The notes beneath the pieces are model-generated. The model was not told the DNA's origin. It saw nothing but the letters and a program-made list of their open reading frames with translations, and did not search any database. From Streptomyces griseoviridis (GTDB lineage: Bacteria; Actinomycetota; Actinomycetes; Streptomycetales; Streptomycetaceae), in contig NZ_CP029078.1 of NCBI RefSeq assembly GCF_005222485.1, forward strand, positions 8,557,501 to 8,621,500: a stretch of 64,000 nucleotides of DNA, given 5' to 3'. The translations under genes and the position numbers were made by a program. Shown piece by piece: positions 27,447-35,239 of the stretch. Position 1 is the stretch's first letter. Each line of letters opens with the position of its first letter.

Positions 27447-28354
27447 GACGTCCTCCTCCTCAGCCGGCCGGCCGCGGTGCCGAGCACCGCCACCGACGCG
27501 ATCATCAGCACCAGCAGGACGACGGAGGCCGCCGCGCCCATCGGCTGGTTGCGGAACTCGGTGTAGAGCGTGACGATCAGGTTCCCGACCAGCTGGTTCT
27601 TGCCGCCGCCGAGCAGCACCGGGATCACGAACACACCGAGGGTGGGGATGAAGGTCAGCAGCGCGGCGGCCAGCAGCCCCGGCCGCACCAGCGGCAGCAG
27701 CACCCGGGTGTGCACCCGCCACCAGCCGCAGCCGAGGTCACGGGCCGCCTCACCGAGGGAGGGGTCCACCCCGCGCAGCGTCGCGTAGATCGGGAAGATC
27801 GCCGTCGGCAGGAACGCGTAGACCAGGCCCACGAAGGAGGCGCCCTGGCTGGGGATCCACTGCGCGGGGCCGTGGGTGACGCCCAGCGCGTCGGTGAGGC
27901 CGTTGACCGGGCCGCCGGGGCTGAGCAGGTTGATCCAGGCGAAGGTGCGCACCAGGAAGTCCGTCCAGAACGGCACGATGATCAGGAGCAGCAGCAGCCC
28001 CTGACGCCGCGGCGGCCGGCCCGCGAGCCAGTACGAGACGACGTACCCGAGCAGCAGGCAGACGGCGGTGTTCAGGGCCGCCATGCCCAGGCTGTAGCCG
28101 AACACCTTCAGATACACCGGGTCGAACAGCTCGGTGTAGTTGGCGAGGGTGAAGCCGCCCTTGATGCCGCCGTAGGCGTCCGGCAGCGCGAAGCTGTTGC
28201 GCACCACCAGGACCAGCGGCACCAGCACCAGCGCCAGGACGGTGAGTCCCGCGGGGGCCAGCAGGGCGAAGGTGACCGCGCGGTGCCGTGCCCGGCCGGC
28301 GCGCGGCGCGGGCGGCCCGGAGACGGGTGCCGGCGGCGCCGCGGTGACGGTCAC
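27443..28354 (-). CDS. PotB-like ABC transporter permease
   Basis: The 303-aa permease has a Pro/Ala-rich N-terminal tail (about residues 1-25). TM segments follow (LLAPAGLTVLALVLVPLVLVV first), with the coupling loop GEAARDLGCGWWRVHTRVLLPLV near 215. GTG at 28354 overlaps the stop of a 13-codon upstream reading frame as GTGA. No independent ribosome site is obvious, so translation is likely coupled to that short frame. Confidence 0.9.
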   Translation of the reverse strand: MTVTAAPPAPVSGPPAPRAGRARHRAVTFALLAPAGLTVLALVLVPLVLVVRNSFALPDAYGGIKGGFTLANYTELFDPVYLKVFGYSLGMAALNTAVCLLLGYVVSYWLAGRPPRRQGLLLLLIIVPFWTDFLVRTFAWINLLSPGGPVNGLTDALGVTHGPAQWIPSQGASFVGLVYAFLPTAIFPIYATLRGVDPSLGEAARDLGCGWWRVHTRVLLPLVRPGLLAAALLTFIPTLGVFVIPVLLGGGKNQLVGNLIVTLYTEFRNQPMGAAASVVLLVLMIASVAVLGTAAGRLRRRTS

Positions 28355-28392
28355 CGCTGCCTACGGTCGGCGGACGATGGTGCTGCCTGCAT
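28351..28392 (-). CDS. 13-aa leader peptide candidate
   Basis: ATG at 28392 follows GAGAAAGG at good spacing and encodes MQAAPSSADRRQR, ending in TGA that overlaps the permease GTG. It is the only frame with a proper ribosome site at the head of the importer operon. It may couple or sense translation. Alternatively, a frameshift could make it the true N-terminus of the permease. Confidence 0.45.
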   Translation of the reverse strand: MQAAPSSADRRQR

Positions 28393-28479
28393 GTGCGGGG
28401 CCTTTCTCGGGATCGTTCGCGCACGTCCGGATGATCGTCCGGTCGCGCCGTGGCCCTTAGCTTCCGCCCGGGTCCGACC

Positions 28480-28533
28480 CTCTGAACAGAGCCGTCGAAA
28501 TCGAATCCAGTGGAAACGCGGACCGAATTCCAC
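28480..28533. promoter_or_regulatory. operator-like dyads between importer operon and Lrp gene
   Basis: CTCTGAACAGAG (28480-28491) is a perfect 12-bp palindrome. GTGGAA-N12-TTCCAC (28510-28533) is a second dyad. Both lie in the divergent region between the importer operon and the Lrp-type gene at 28601, the usual place for Lrp/AsnC boxes. Confidence 0.5.
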
Positions 28534-28600
28534 GCATCTCGCAACGGCCGTGTCATGGCGTGGGGTGAAGATGGTGGGGAGAACAGAGGGAGGTGCCGGT

Positions 28601-29086
28601 GTGATCGACGACCTGGACCGGCAGATCATCGACCAGCTGCGGGTGGACGGACGGAAGTCCTTCGGCGAGATCGGCCGCTCCATCGGCCTCTCGGAGGCAT
28701 CCGTGCGCGCCCGCTTCCAGCGGCTCAAGCGGCGGGGCGCGATCCAGGTGGTCGGGATGACCGACGCCGTGCGGCTCGGCGAGATGGAGGTGCACCTCGC
28801 CGTGCGCGTCCACCACATCCCGGTGGCGCTCGTCGCCCGGGAGCTGTCGCGGATGCCGGAGATCCGGTACGTGGCGTCCTGCGTCGGCCCCTACGACCTG
28901 ATCCTGGACGTCCGCTGCCGTGACCTCGGACACCTGTCCGAGCTGCTCACCGAGCGCGTCCGCCGGGTCAACGGCGTCGCGCACGCCGAGGCGCTCACCG
29001 TCCTCGACGTCGTCAAGGACAGCTATCTGTGGGCGGGGTTCCGGGAGGTGCCTGCCGACCCCGGCCGGCGCATCCTGCCCCAGTAG
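28601..29086 (+). CDS. Lrp/AsnC-family regulator
   Basis: The 161-aa product has an N-terminal AsnC-type HTH (LDRQIIDQLRVDGRKSFGEIGRSIGLSEASVRARFQRL) and a C-terminal RAM/AsnC ligand domain (about 65-145, SCVGPYDLILDVRCRDLGHLSELL). These proteins form octamers that bind amino acids or related ligands. GTG at 28601 follows GAGGGAGG. It is divergent from the importer operon, its most likely target. A paralogue follows tail to tail. Confidence 0.92.
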   Translation: MIDDLDRQIIDQLRVDGRKSFGEIGRSIGLSEASVRARFQRLKRRGAIQVVGMTDAVRLGEMEVHLAVRVHHIPVALVARELSRMPEIRYVASCVGPYDLILDVRCRDLGHLSELLTERVRRVNGVAHAEALTVLDVVKDSYLWAGFREVPADPGRRILPQ

Positions 29087-29107
29087 CCGGTGGCGGGCGG
29101 CCGGTGG

Positions 29108-29578
29108 TCAGCGGTCGGTGACGGCCTGCCCGACCGCGCTGTCGAGGCCGTCCCACGAGTAGTCCTTGAACAGTTCGAGCAGCAGCAGCACCTGCACCCG
29201 CGAGACGCCCGGCAGCATCCGGATCTCGTCGAGCAGCTGCACGAGCTGCGGCTGGTCCCGGCAGGTGCCCTCCAGGAAGATGTCCTGGCCGCCGGCGCAG
29301 AGCGCCACATGGTTGATCATCGGCATGTCCGCGAGGCTCTTGGCGACCGCGCGCGGGGTGAGGTCCCGCACCCGGATCATCAGCCGCACCGACTGGTGGC
29401 CCAGGGTCAGCGGATTGCACAGGGCGACGATCCGCAGCGCGCCGCTCTCCTGCAGCCGCGCCACCCGCTGCCGCACGGTCGCCTCCGACACCGCCAGCTC
29501 ACGGGCGAGCGTGGTGTACGGGGTGCGCCCGTCCCGGGTGAGGGACTGCATGATGCCGCGGTCCAGATCGTCGATCAC
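29108..29578 (-). CDS. second Lrp/AsnC-family regulator
   Basis: The 156-aa product has the same layout: HTH LDRGIMQSLTRDGRTPYTTLARELAVSEATVRQRVARL, then a RAM domain (CAGGQDIFLEGTCRDQPQLVQLL). The ribosome site and first codons (GAGGGAGGTGG then VIDDLDR) nearly match those of the convergent Lrp gene, pointing to a duplication. It is transcribed away from the phosphatase gene direction break at 29645, with which it shares strand; 66 bp separate them. Confidence 0.92.
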   Translation of the reverse strand: MIDDLDRGIMQSLTRDGRTPYTTLARELAVSEATVRQRVARLQESGALRIVALCNPLTLGHQSVRLMIRVRDLTPRAVAKSLADMPMINHVALCAGGQDIFLEGTCRDQPQLVQLLDEIRMLPGVSRVQVLLLLELFKDYSWDGLDSAVGQAVTDR

Positions 29579-29644
29579 CGGCCACCTCCCTCGGTGCCGA
29601 CCGTACGTGACCTGGGCACACCGGCACAATCCCGGACGGTGTGC

Positions 29645-30769
29645 TCAGGTGCGCGGGAATCTGCGGACGCTCAGCACGGCGACGTCGTCGTGCCGGCCCT
29701 CCCGCCCGGCGAACGCGCGGGCGTCGTCGTACAGGGCGCTCGGCAGCTCGGTGGGGGAGAGGCCGAGGTGCTTGGCCACCCGCTCCTCGACCGGGTAGAA
29801 CGTGCCGTCGACGCCGCGGGTCTCGGTCAGGCCGTCGGTGGACAGCAGCAGCGTCGCCCCCTCGGGGAAGGCGAACCAGCCGACGGTGACCGGCTCGGCG
29901 GAGAGTTCGGCCAGGCCCAGCGGGACGCCCGAGTCGAGTTCCGGCGTGCTGACGACGCCGCCGTCCAGCAGCAGGGGCGGCACATGCCCGCAGTTGACGG
30001 CCTGCGCCTCGGCGCCCCGGTCGACCCCGATCACCAGCGCGGTCACGAACCGCTCGTCGTCACCGGTGTGTTCGGCGTACGAGTTGTGCCGGACGACGGC
30101 CGCGTCCAGCGCGTCGGCCAGCGCGGTGAGGGTCGGCTCCCGGTGCGCCGCCTCGCGGAACGCGCCGATCACCGCGAACGCGGCGCCGACGGCGGCGAGC
30201 CCCTTGCCCTGCACGTCCCCGATGAGGATGCGGGTGCCCCAGGGCGAGGCGACCACGTCGTAGATGTCACCGCCGACCAGACGGTCCTCCTGGAGGGGTT
30301 CGTAGACGCCGTTGACCAGCACGTCGTCGGTGACCATCGGCAGCGGGTGGAGGATGTGGCGCTGCATGGCGGCGGCGGTGGAGCGCAGCCGCACCATCTC
30401 GTGCTCCCGTCTGATCCGGCGCCCGCAGCCGTAGACGGAGGTCGCGCCGAGGGCGAGCGTCAGCAGCACCAGCAGCAGCCGGTCGAGCCAGTGCGCCCGG
30501 TCGCCCGCGGCCCGCGCCAGCACGGTCGCGGTGACCACGAGGGTGGTCCACCCGGCGACGAACGTGGTCTGCCGGACCGTGCAGAGCGCGGACGCCGCAC
30601 CCGGCAGGAACACCAGCAGCCCCAGCAGCCACACCTCCGACCCCGACAGCACGCCCAGCACCTCGACCGAGAGCGTCACCGCGACCACGGCCGCCACCAG
30701 CTCGCCGTTGCCCGGCGGATCGATGGCCTCGAAGACGGTGTCGGGGGTCGGCGGGAGACGACGGGGCAT
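29645..30769 (-). CDS. membrane PP2C (SpoIIE-type) phosphatase
   Basis: The 374-aa product has four hydrophobic segments in residues about 22-130 (AAVVAVTLSVEVLGVL, VWLLGLLVFLPGAA, a third near 85 and LLLVLLTLALGATSVYGC). A cytoplasmic PP2C domain follows, with LVGGDIYDVV near 180, GDVQGKGLAAVG near 200, LSTDGLTETRG and HDDVAVLSV near the end. It would dephosphorylate an anti-anti-sigma partner. ATG at 30769 follows GGAG. It is the second such phosphatase in the window. Confidence 0.9.
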   Translation of the reverse strand: MPRRLPPTPDTVFEAIDPPGNGELVAAVVAVTLSVEVLGVLSGSEVWLLGLLVFLPGAASALCTVRQTTFVAGWTTLVVTATVLARAAGDRAHWLDRLLLVLLTLALGATSVYGCGRRIRREHEMVRLRSTAAAMQRHILHPLPMVTDDVLVNGVYEPLQEDRLVGGDIYDVVASPWGTRILIGDVQGKGLAAVGAAFAVIGAFREAAHREPTLTALADALDAAVVRHNSYAEHTGDDERFVTALVIGVDRGAEAQAVNCGHVPPLLLDGGVVSTPELDSGVPLGLAELSAEPVTVGWFAFPEGATLLLSTDGLTETRGVDGTFYPVEERVAKHLGLSPTELPSALYDDARAFAGREGRHDDVAVLSVRRFPRT

Positions 30770-30835
30770 GGTCACTCCTGGGCAGGTGATGATCTCCTCG
30801 TACGGTATGCGGACCGACTTCCCGCTCAAAAGAAC

Positions 30836-30878
30836 CGCACCGCTCACCCCCGTGCCCAGTACGGGGATGAGCGGTGCG
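30836..30878. terminator. long hairpin terminator after the ferredoxin gene
   Basis: Arms 30836-30853 and 30861-30878 pair over 18 bp with one mismatch and a 7-nt loop. It lies just downstream of the leftward P450-ferredoxin operon (ends 30894). Confidence 0.75.
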
Positions 30879-30893
30879 CGTCGGTCGGAGGGG

Positions 30894-31091
30894 TCAGGAC
30901 TCGCGGACGGTGATCGCCGACGCCGGGCAGATCGCGGCCGCTTCCCGGACGGCCGGCTGCCGCCCGGCGGCGGGCTCCGCGTCGAGCAGGACGACGACGC
31001 CGTCCTCGTCGCGCTGGTCGAAGACCTCGGGCGCCGCCAGCACGCAGCTTCCGGCGCCGCAGCACTTGTCCTCGTCCACGGTCACCTTCAC
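30894..31091 (-). CDS. 3Fe-4S ferredoxin (P450-type)
   Basis: The 65-aa product has the single-cluster pattern of Streptomyces P450 ferredoxins: DKCCGAGSCV, then a distant CP in AAICPASAI. The second Cys of a usual CxxC is replaced by spacing that leaves a 3Fe-4S site. It passes electrons to the P450 encoded 43 bp upstream. Start is GTG at 31091 with VKVTVDEDKC. Confidence 0.92.
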   Translation of the reverse strand: MKVTVDEDKCCGAGSCVLAAPEVFDQRDEDGVVVLLDAEPAAGRQPAVREAAAICPASAITVRES

Positions 31092-31134
31092 GGTCGCCTC
31101 CCGCCGGCGGGCGCGCCGCGGCGCGCGGATCGGG

Positions 31135-32355
31135 TCACCATCGCACCGGCACCTCCCGCAGCCCGCCCACGGCGAGCCCCGCCAGCGGCTTCAACTCCGT
31201 GACCGGCACGGCCAGTTCGAGGCTCGGCAGGGTGCGCAGCAGCACCTCAAGGACGACCTGGAGCTCGGTGCGGGCCAGCGCCTGGCCGAGGCAGGAGTGG
31301 GGTCCCGCGCCGAAGGTGAGGTGCGGGTTGGGGCTGCGGCCGAGGTCCAGCTCATCGGCGTCGGCGAAGGCCCGTTCGTCGCGGTTGGCGGCGGAGAGGC
31401 CGCAGAAGACGGTGGTGCCGGTCGGCACCACCGTGCCGTCGATCTCGAAGTCCTCGGTGAGGAAGCGCCGGACGCCGAAGCCGCCCAGGTTGGCGTCGGC
31501 GCGCAGCACCTCGTCGACGGCGGTGCGCACCAGCGACGGATCGGCCACCAGGCGCTCCCAGCGGCTGCGGTCCGCGAGCAGCATGGCGATCATCTTGCCG
31601 ATCATGTTCGCCGTCGTCTCGTGCCCGGCGACCAGCAGCGAGATGCCGGTGTCGCGCAGCTCCGGGTCGGTCAGCCCCTCGCCCTCCGCGCGGCTCTCCT
31701 CGATCAGGGTGCTGATCAGGTCCTCGCCCGGCGCGGCCCGCTTCGCGGCGATCAGCTCGGTCATGTAGGCGGCGAACTCGGCCTCCGCCGCCTCCGTCTC
31801 CTTGCGGGTGTAGCGGTCGATGTTGAGGAACGCGTCGGACCAGTAGGAGAAGCGGTCGCGGTCCTCGACGGGGGCGCCGAGCAACTGGCAGATCACCGAG
31901 ACCGGGAGCGGGAACCCGAGCGCCGCCTTGAGATCGGCGGGCGCGCCCCCTGCCACCATGGCCTCGATCAGCGTCTCGGCGGTCCTGGTCATGCCGGGAC
32001 GCAGGGCCGTCATCCGTTTCGCGGTGAAGTACCGGCCCACGTGCCGCCGCCACCGCTGGTGCTCGGCGCCCTTGAAGGCGATGGAGAGCGCGGTGTCGTT
32101 GCGGGTCGCCACCCCGCCGCCGTCCTCGGGGGCGACGCGGGCGCTGTCGTCACCGGGCAGCGGGCGGGAGAAGCGGGTGTCGGACAGGAGCGCTTTGACG
32201 TGGTCGTAGCGGGTCAGGAGGGCGCCGGTGTCACCGCTCGGCAGCTCGATGGTGGCCACCGGGCACCGGGCGCGCAGCCGCTCCCATTCGGCGGGCGGCT
32301 CCAACGGGCTCTCGGTGGGCAGCGGCAGACGGACGACTGGGTCGTTCTGGCTCAT
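31135..32355 (-). CDS. cytochrome P450 (CYP105/107-like)
   Basis: The 406-aa product has the I-helix AGHETTAN (about residue 240), the K-helix ExxR in DEVLRAD, the heme loop FGAGPHSCLG with ligand Cys355, and the PERF-like region AFADADELDLGRSPNPH. It is a soluble class I bacterial P450 served by the ferredoxin downstream. The substrate is unknown. ATG at 32355 follows GGAGAGG. The TetR gene facing away on the right probably regulates it. Confidence 0.95.
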   Translation of the reverse strand: MSQNDPVVRLPLPTESPLEPPAEWERLRARCPVATIELPSGDTGALLTRYDHVKALLSDTRFSRPLPGDDSARVAPEDGGGVATRNDTALSIAFKGAEHQRWRRHVGRYFTAKRMTALRPGMTRTAETLIEAMVAGGAPADLKAALGFPLPVSVICQLLGAPVEDRDRFSYWSDAFLNIDRYTRKETEAAEAEFAAYMTELIAAKRAAPGEDLISTLIEESRAEGEGLTDPELRDTGISLLVAGHETTANMIGKMIAMLLADRSRWERLVADPSLVRTAVDEVLRADANLGGFGVRRFLTEDFEIDGTVVPTGTTVFCGLSAANRDERAFADADELDLGRSPNPHLTFGAGPHSCLGQALARTELQVVLEVLLRTLPSLELAVPVTELKPLAGLAVGGLREVPVRW

Positions 32356-32388
32356 CTGGCCTCTCCGTGCGTGGGGGACCTGACCGTC

Positions 32389-32413
32389 ATTTAAATCAAC
32401 GGGTTTATTCAAC
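32389..32413 (-). promoter_or_regulatory. AT-rich direct repeat upstream of the P450 gene
   Basis: On the minus strand GTTGAATAAA and GTTGATTTAAA lie 13 bp apart and end in ATTTAAAT. This is strikingly A/T-rich for the window. It is likely the promoter and/or operator of the P450-ferredoxin operon. Confidence 0.5.
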
Positions 32414-32530
32414 GTAGGCTCCGGCACGGACGGCGGCAAGGGGGCGCGGGCGGGTGTGGCCTGATGTGATCGACGGCGGGCGTGATCGCCGGCCGGCAGC
32501 GCCCTGCCCCGTGATCCGGCCACCGATACG

Positions 32531-32543
32531 TCGTACCGTACGA
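32531..32543. promoter_or_regulatory. TetR operator candidate
   Basis: TCGTACCGTACGA is a perfect 6-bp inverted repeat around C. It ends on the A of the first candidate ATG of the TetR gene and contains a TACGAT -10-like box, so it is well placed for autorepression. Confidence 0.55.
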
Positions 32544-33226
32544 TGACCCGCATGCCTCGACGCTCCGCATCGCTCGACCGCGCCACCCCGGACCGCATCG
32601 CCGAGGCCGCCCTGCTCCTGGTCGACGAGGGCGGACCCGAGGCGCTGACCTTCCGCGCCCTGGCCGCCCGCCTGGAGATCTCCCTCGCCTCCCTCCAGCG
32701 CCGCTGCACCGACCTCGCCGGACTGCTCGACCTGTGCACCGACCATCTGGCCGCCCGGCTGCCCGACGTGCCACCCGGCACCGACTGGGCCACCGCGACC
32801 GAGACCCGGTTCACCGCCCTGTACCGGCTGCTGACCGCCCACCCCGGCCTGCTCGCCCTGCGCGGCACCCGCCCCTGGCTCGGCCCGCACCTCCTCGCCC
32901 GCCTGGCCGAACCCCAGATCGCCGCCAACCTCGCCGCCGGCCTGGAACCCGAGCGGGCCGTCACCGCCTACCGGCGGATGTACCTGCTCACCCTGGGCAG
33001 CGCCGGCTTCGTCGACCACCGCGACCCCCGCGCCACCCGGGCCGCCACCCGCGCCGCGCTCGCCGCCCTCGACCCCGCCGACTTCCCCGCCCTGACCGGC
33101 CATCAGCACGCGATCGTGGCCGCGATGACCGACCACGACGTCTACCACGGCGCCCTGCGCCAGCTCATCGACGCGGCGGATCCGGCCGCGCCCACCGCCA
33201 CCCCGAGGAACCCGGCCCATGACTGA
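32543..33226 (+). CDS. TetR-family regulator
   Basis: The 227-aa product has an N-terminal TetR-type HTH (DRIAEAALLLVDEGGPEALTFRALAARLEISLASLQRRCTDL) and a TetR_C-like ligand domain. A second ATG at 32552 (MPRRSAS) is an alternative start, perhaps on a leaderless mRNA. The gene is divergent from the P450 operon and overlaps the threonine aldolase gene by 8 bp, so the two are co-translated. Confidence 0.9.
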   Translation: MTRMPRRSASLDRATPDRIAEAALLLVDEGGPEALTFRALAARLEISLASLQRRCTDLAGLLDLCTDHLAARLPDVPPGTDWATATETRFTALYRLLTAHPGLLALRGTRPWLGPHLLARLAEPQIAANLAAGLEPERAVTAYRRMYLLTLGSAGFVDHRDPRATRAATRAALAALDPADFPALTGHQHAIVAAMTDHDVYHGALRQLIDAADPAAPTATPRNPAHD

Positions 33227-34283
33227 CACCCGCCCCCTGCCCCGCGTCTTCAGCAGCGACAACACCGCGGGCACCTCACCCGAGATAGCCGACGCGGTCG
33301 CCCGCGCCGTCACCGGACCCGCCCTGCCCTACGGCGCCGACGCCGTCACCGGGCGCGTCCGCGACCGGCTCCGCGAGATCTTCGAGACCGACGTCGACGT
33401 CCTGATCGTCTCCACCGGCACCGCCGCCAACGTCCTCAGCCTGGCGGCCCTCACCCCGCCCTGGGGCAGCGTCCTGTGCCACCGTGACAGCCACATCAAC
33501 AACGACGAGTGCGGGGCGCCCGAGTTCTACACCGCGGGCGCCAAACTGGTCCCGCTCGACGGCAGGGACGCGAAGATCGACCCGGATCTGCTGCGCACCG
33601 CCGTCCGCCACAAGACCGGTGACGTGCACAGCGTCGAACCGTCCGTGGTCAGCGTCACCCAGGCGACCGAGACCGGCGCCGTCCTCACCCCCGACGAACT
33701 CGGCACCCTCGCCACCATCACCCGCGACGCCGGGCTGCGCCTGCACATGGACGGCGCCCGGTTCGCCGGAGCCGTCGCCGCCCTCGGCCGCACCCCCGCC
33801 GACCTCACCTGGCGGGCCGGCGTCGACCTGCTGTCCTTCGGCGCCACCAAGAACGGCACGATGACCGCCGACGCGATCGTCGTCTTCGACCGCGCCCTCA
33901 CCCCCGAACTCTCCTTCCGCGCCAAGCGCGCGGGCCAGATCGCCGCCAAGAACCGCTTCCACGCGGCCCAGTTGGACGCCTACCTCACCGACGGACTCTG
34001 GCTGCGCAACGCCGCCCACGCCAACTCCATGGCCGCCAGGCTCCGGCACGGCCTGAACGCGGTCCCCGGCGTCGAACCGCTCGGCACGACCGACGCCAAC
34101 ATCCTCTTCTGCCGGCTGCCGCAGCCGGTGATCGAGAAGCTCCTCGCGGACGGCTTCGTCTTCTACCACGACCGCTGGGAGCCGGGCGTCGTCCGCCTCG
34201 TCACCTCGTTCGCGACGACCGAGGACGACGTCGACGACCTGCTGCGGGCCGTCGGCGACGCGACGGCGACCGGAAGCCGTTGA
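33219..34283 (+). CDS. low-specificity threonine aldolase-like PLP enzyme
   Basis: The 354-aa product is a fold-type I PLP enzyme of the beta-eliminating lyase/threonine aldolase family. Motifs are SSDNTAGTSPEI at the start, VSTGTAANVLSLAAL (phosphate cup), RLHMDGARFAGAV (Asp to pyridine N) and LSFGATKNGTM (Schiff-base Lys near residue 211). It would cleave threonine or allo-threonine to glycine and acetaldehyde, or act on a larger beta-hydroxy amino acid. ATG at 33219 lies inside the end of the TetR gene. Confidence 0.92.
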   Translation: MTDTRPLPRVFSSDNTAGTSPEIADAVARAVTGPALPYGADAVTGRVRDRLREIFETDVDVLIVSTGTAANVLSLAALTPPWGSVLCHRDSHINNDECGAPEFYTAGAKLVPLDGRDAKIDPDLLRTAVRHKTGDVHSVEPSVVSVTQATETGAVLTPDELGTLATITRDAGLRLHMDGARFAGAVAALGRTPADLTWRAGVDLLSFGATKNGTMTADAIVVFDRALTPELSFRAKRAGQIAAKNRFHAAQLDAYLTDGLWLRNAAHANSMAARLRHGLNAVPGVEPLGTTDANILFCRLPQPVIEKLLADGFVFYHDRWEPGVVRLVTSFATTEDDVDDLLRAVGDATATGSR

Positions 34284-34288
34284 CCCCG

Positions 34289-34390
34289 GGAGGCGGAAGG
34301 CGGGAGGCGGGCGCGGCGGAAGGTGGGCGGCGGGAGGCGGGAAGGCGGAAGGAGGGAGGCGCAAGGCGAAGGCGGACGGCGGACGGCGCC
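34289..34390. repeat. GGAGGCGG/GAAGGCGG degenerate repeat block
   Basis: About 100 bp of purine-rich 6-8 bp units (GGAGGCGG, GAAGGCGG, GGCGGACGG) begin directly after the aldolase stop. No gene is seen in 34284-34562. Confidence 0.7.
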
Positions 34391-34562
34391 AGGCCCGGCC
34401 CTCGGCGGAATCCGCGGGCCCGCCGCGGTCGCGGCGATCATGCCGGGCGGCGAGTGCGTAGGCTTCCGTCGTCCGCTCTCGCCGACCCGGCCGAGAACTC
34501 GCGGCGGCCTGGGGGACGGGCCGCCCCGAGCTGAGACGACCTGTCCCGAGGCGGTGGTCGTG

Positions 34563-35216
34563 ATGCCCCAGAGATCCAGACGGGACGAGCAGGTCAGCGC
34601 GACGCGCGAGGCGCTCCTCGACGCGGCCGAGCGCCTGTTCGCCGAGCACGGCGTGCACGCCGTCGCCAACCGCCAGATCAGCCTCGCCGCGGGTCAGGGC
34701 AACAACGCGGCGGTCAGCTACCACTTCGGCACCAAGACCGACCTGGTGCGCGCCGTGGCCCGCAGACACGCCGAACGCATAGAGGTCGGCAGACAGCGCA
34801 TGATGGCGCAGGTCGGCGACTCCGCCGACCTGCGCGACTGGCTGGCCTGCGCGGTACGGCCGGTCACCGAGCACCTGGAGCACCTCGGCACCCCCAGCTG
34901 GTACGCCCGCTTCATGGCCCAGGTCATGTCCGACCCGGCGCTGCGCGCCGACATGAACGAGGCCTTCATGGACGCGTCCCCCTCGATGCGGCTGCTCCAG
35001 GAGAACCTCAACCGCTGCCTGCCCGACCTGCCGGCCGGTGTGCACGCCGAGCGCGGCGCGATGACCCGTCACCTCATCACCCAGATGACCGCCGAACGCG
35101 AACGCTCCCTCGCCGACAACACCCCGACCTCGCGCGCGAGTTGGCGCGAGACGGCGGACGGTCTGATCGACGTGATCGTCGCCCTGTGGCAGGCTCCGGT
35201 CACCCCGGGGCGCTGA
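34563..35216 (+). CDS. TetR-family regulator
   Basis: The 217-aa product has a TetR HTH (REALLDAAERLFAEHGVHAVANRQISLAAGQGNNAAVSYHFGTK) and a C-terminal all-helical domain (RFMAQVMSDPALRADM). The QGNNAAVSYHFGTK recognition segment is a known subgroup form. ATG at 34563, with GAGGCGG upstream; a GTG directly before it is possible. It is convergent with the expansin-like gene. The target is unknown. Confidence 0.9.
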   Translation: MPQRSRRDEQVSATREALLDAAERLFAEHGVHAVANRQISLAAGQGNNAAVSYHFGTKTDLVRAVARRHAERIEVGRQRMMAQVGDSADLRDWLACAVRPVTEHLEHLGTPSWYARFMAQVMSDPALRADMNEAFMDASPSMRLLQENLNRCLPDLPAGVHAERGAMTRHLITQMTAERERSLADNTPTSRASWRETADGLIDVIVALWQAPVTPGR

Positions 35217-35239
35217 ACACTCGCCTGTGCGGCGGTCGT

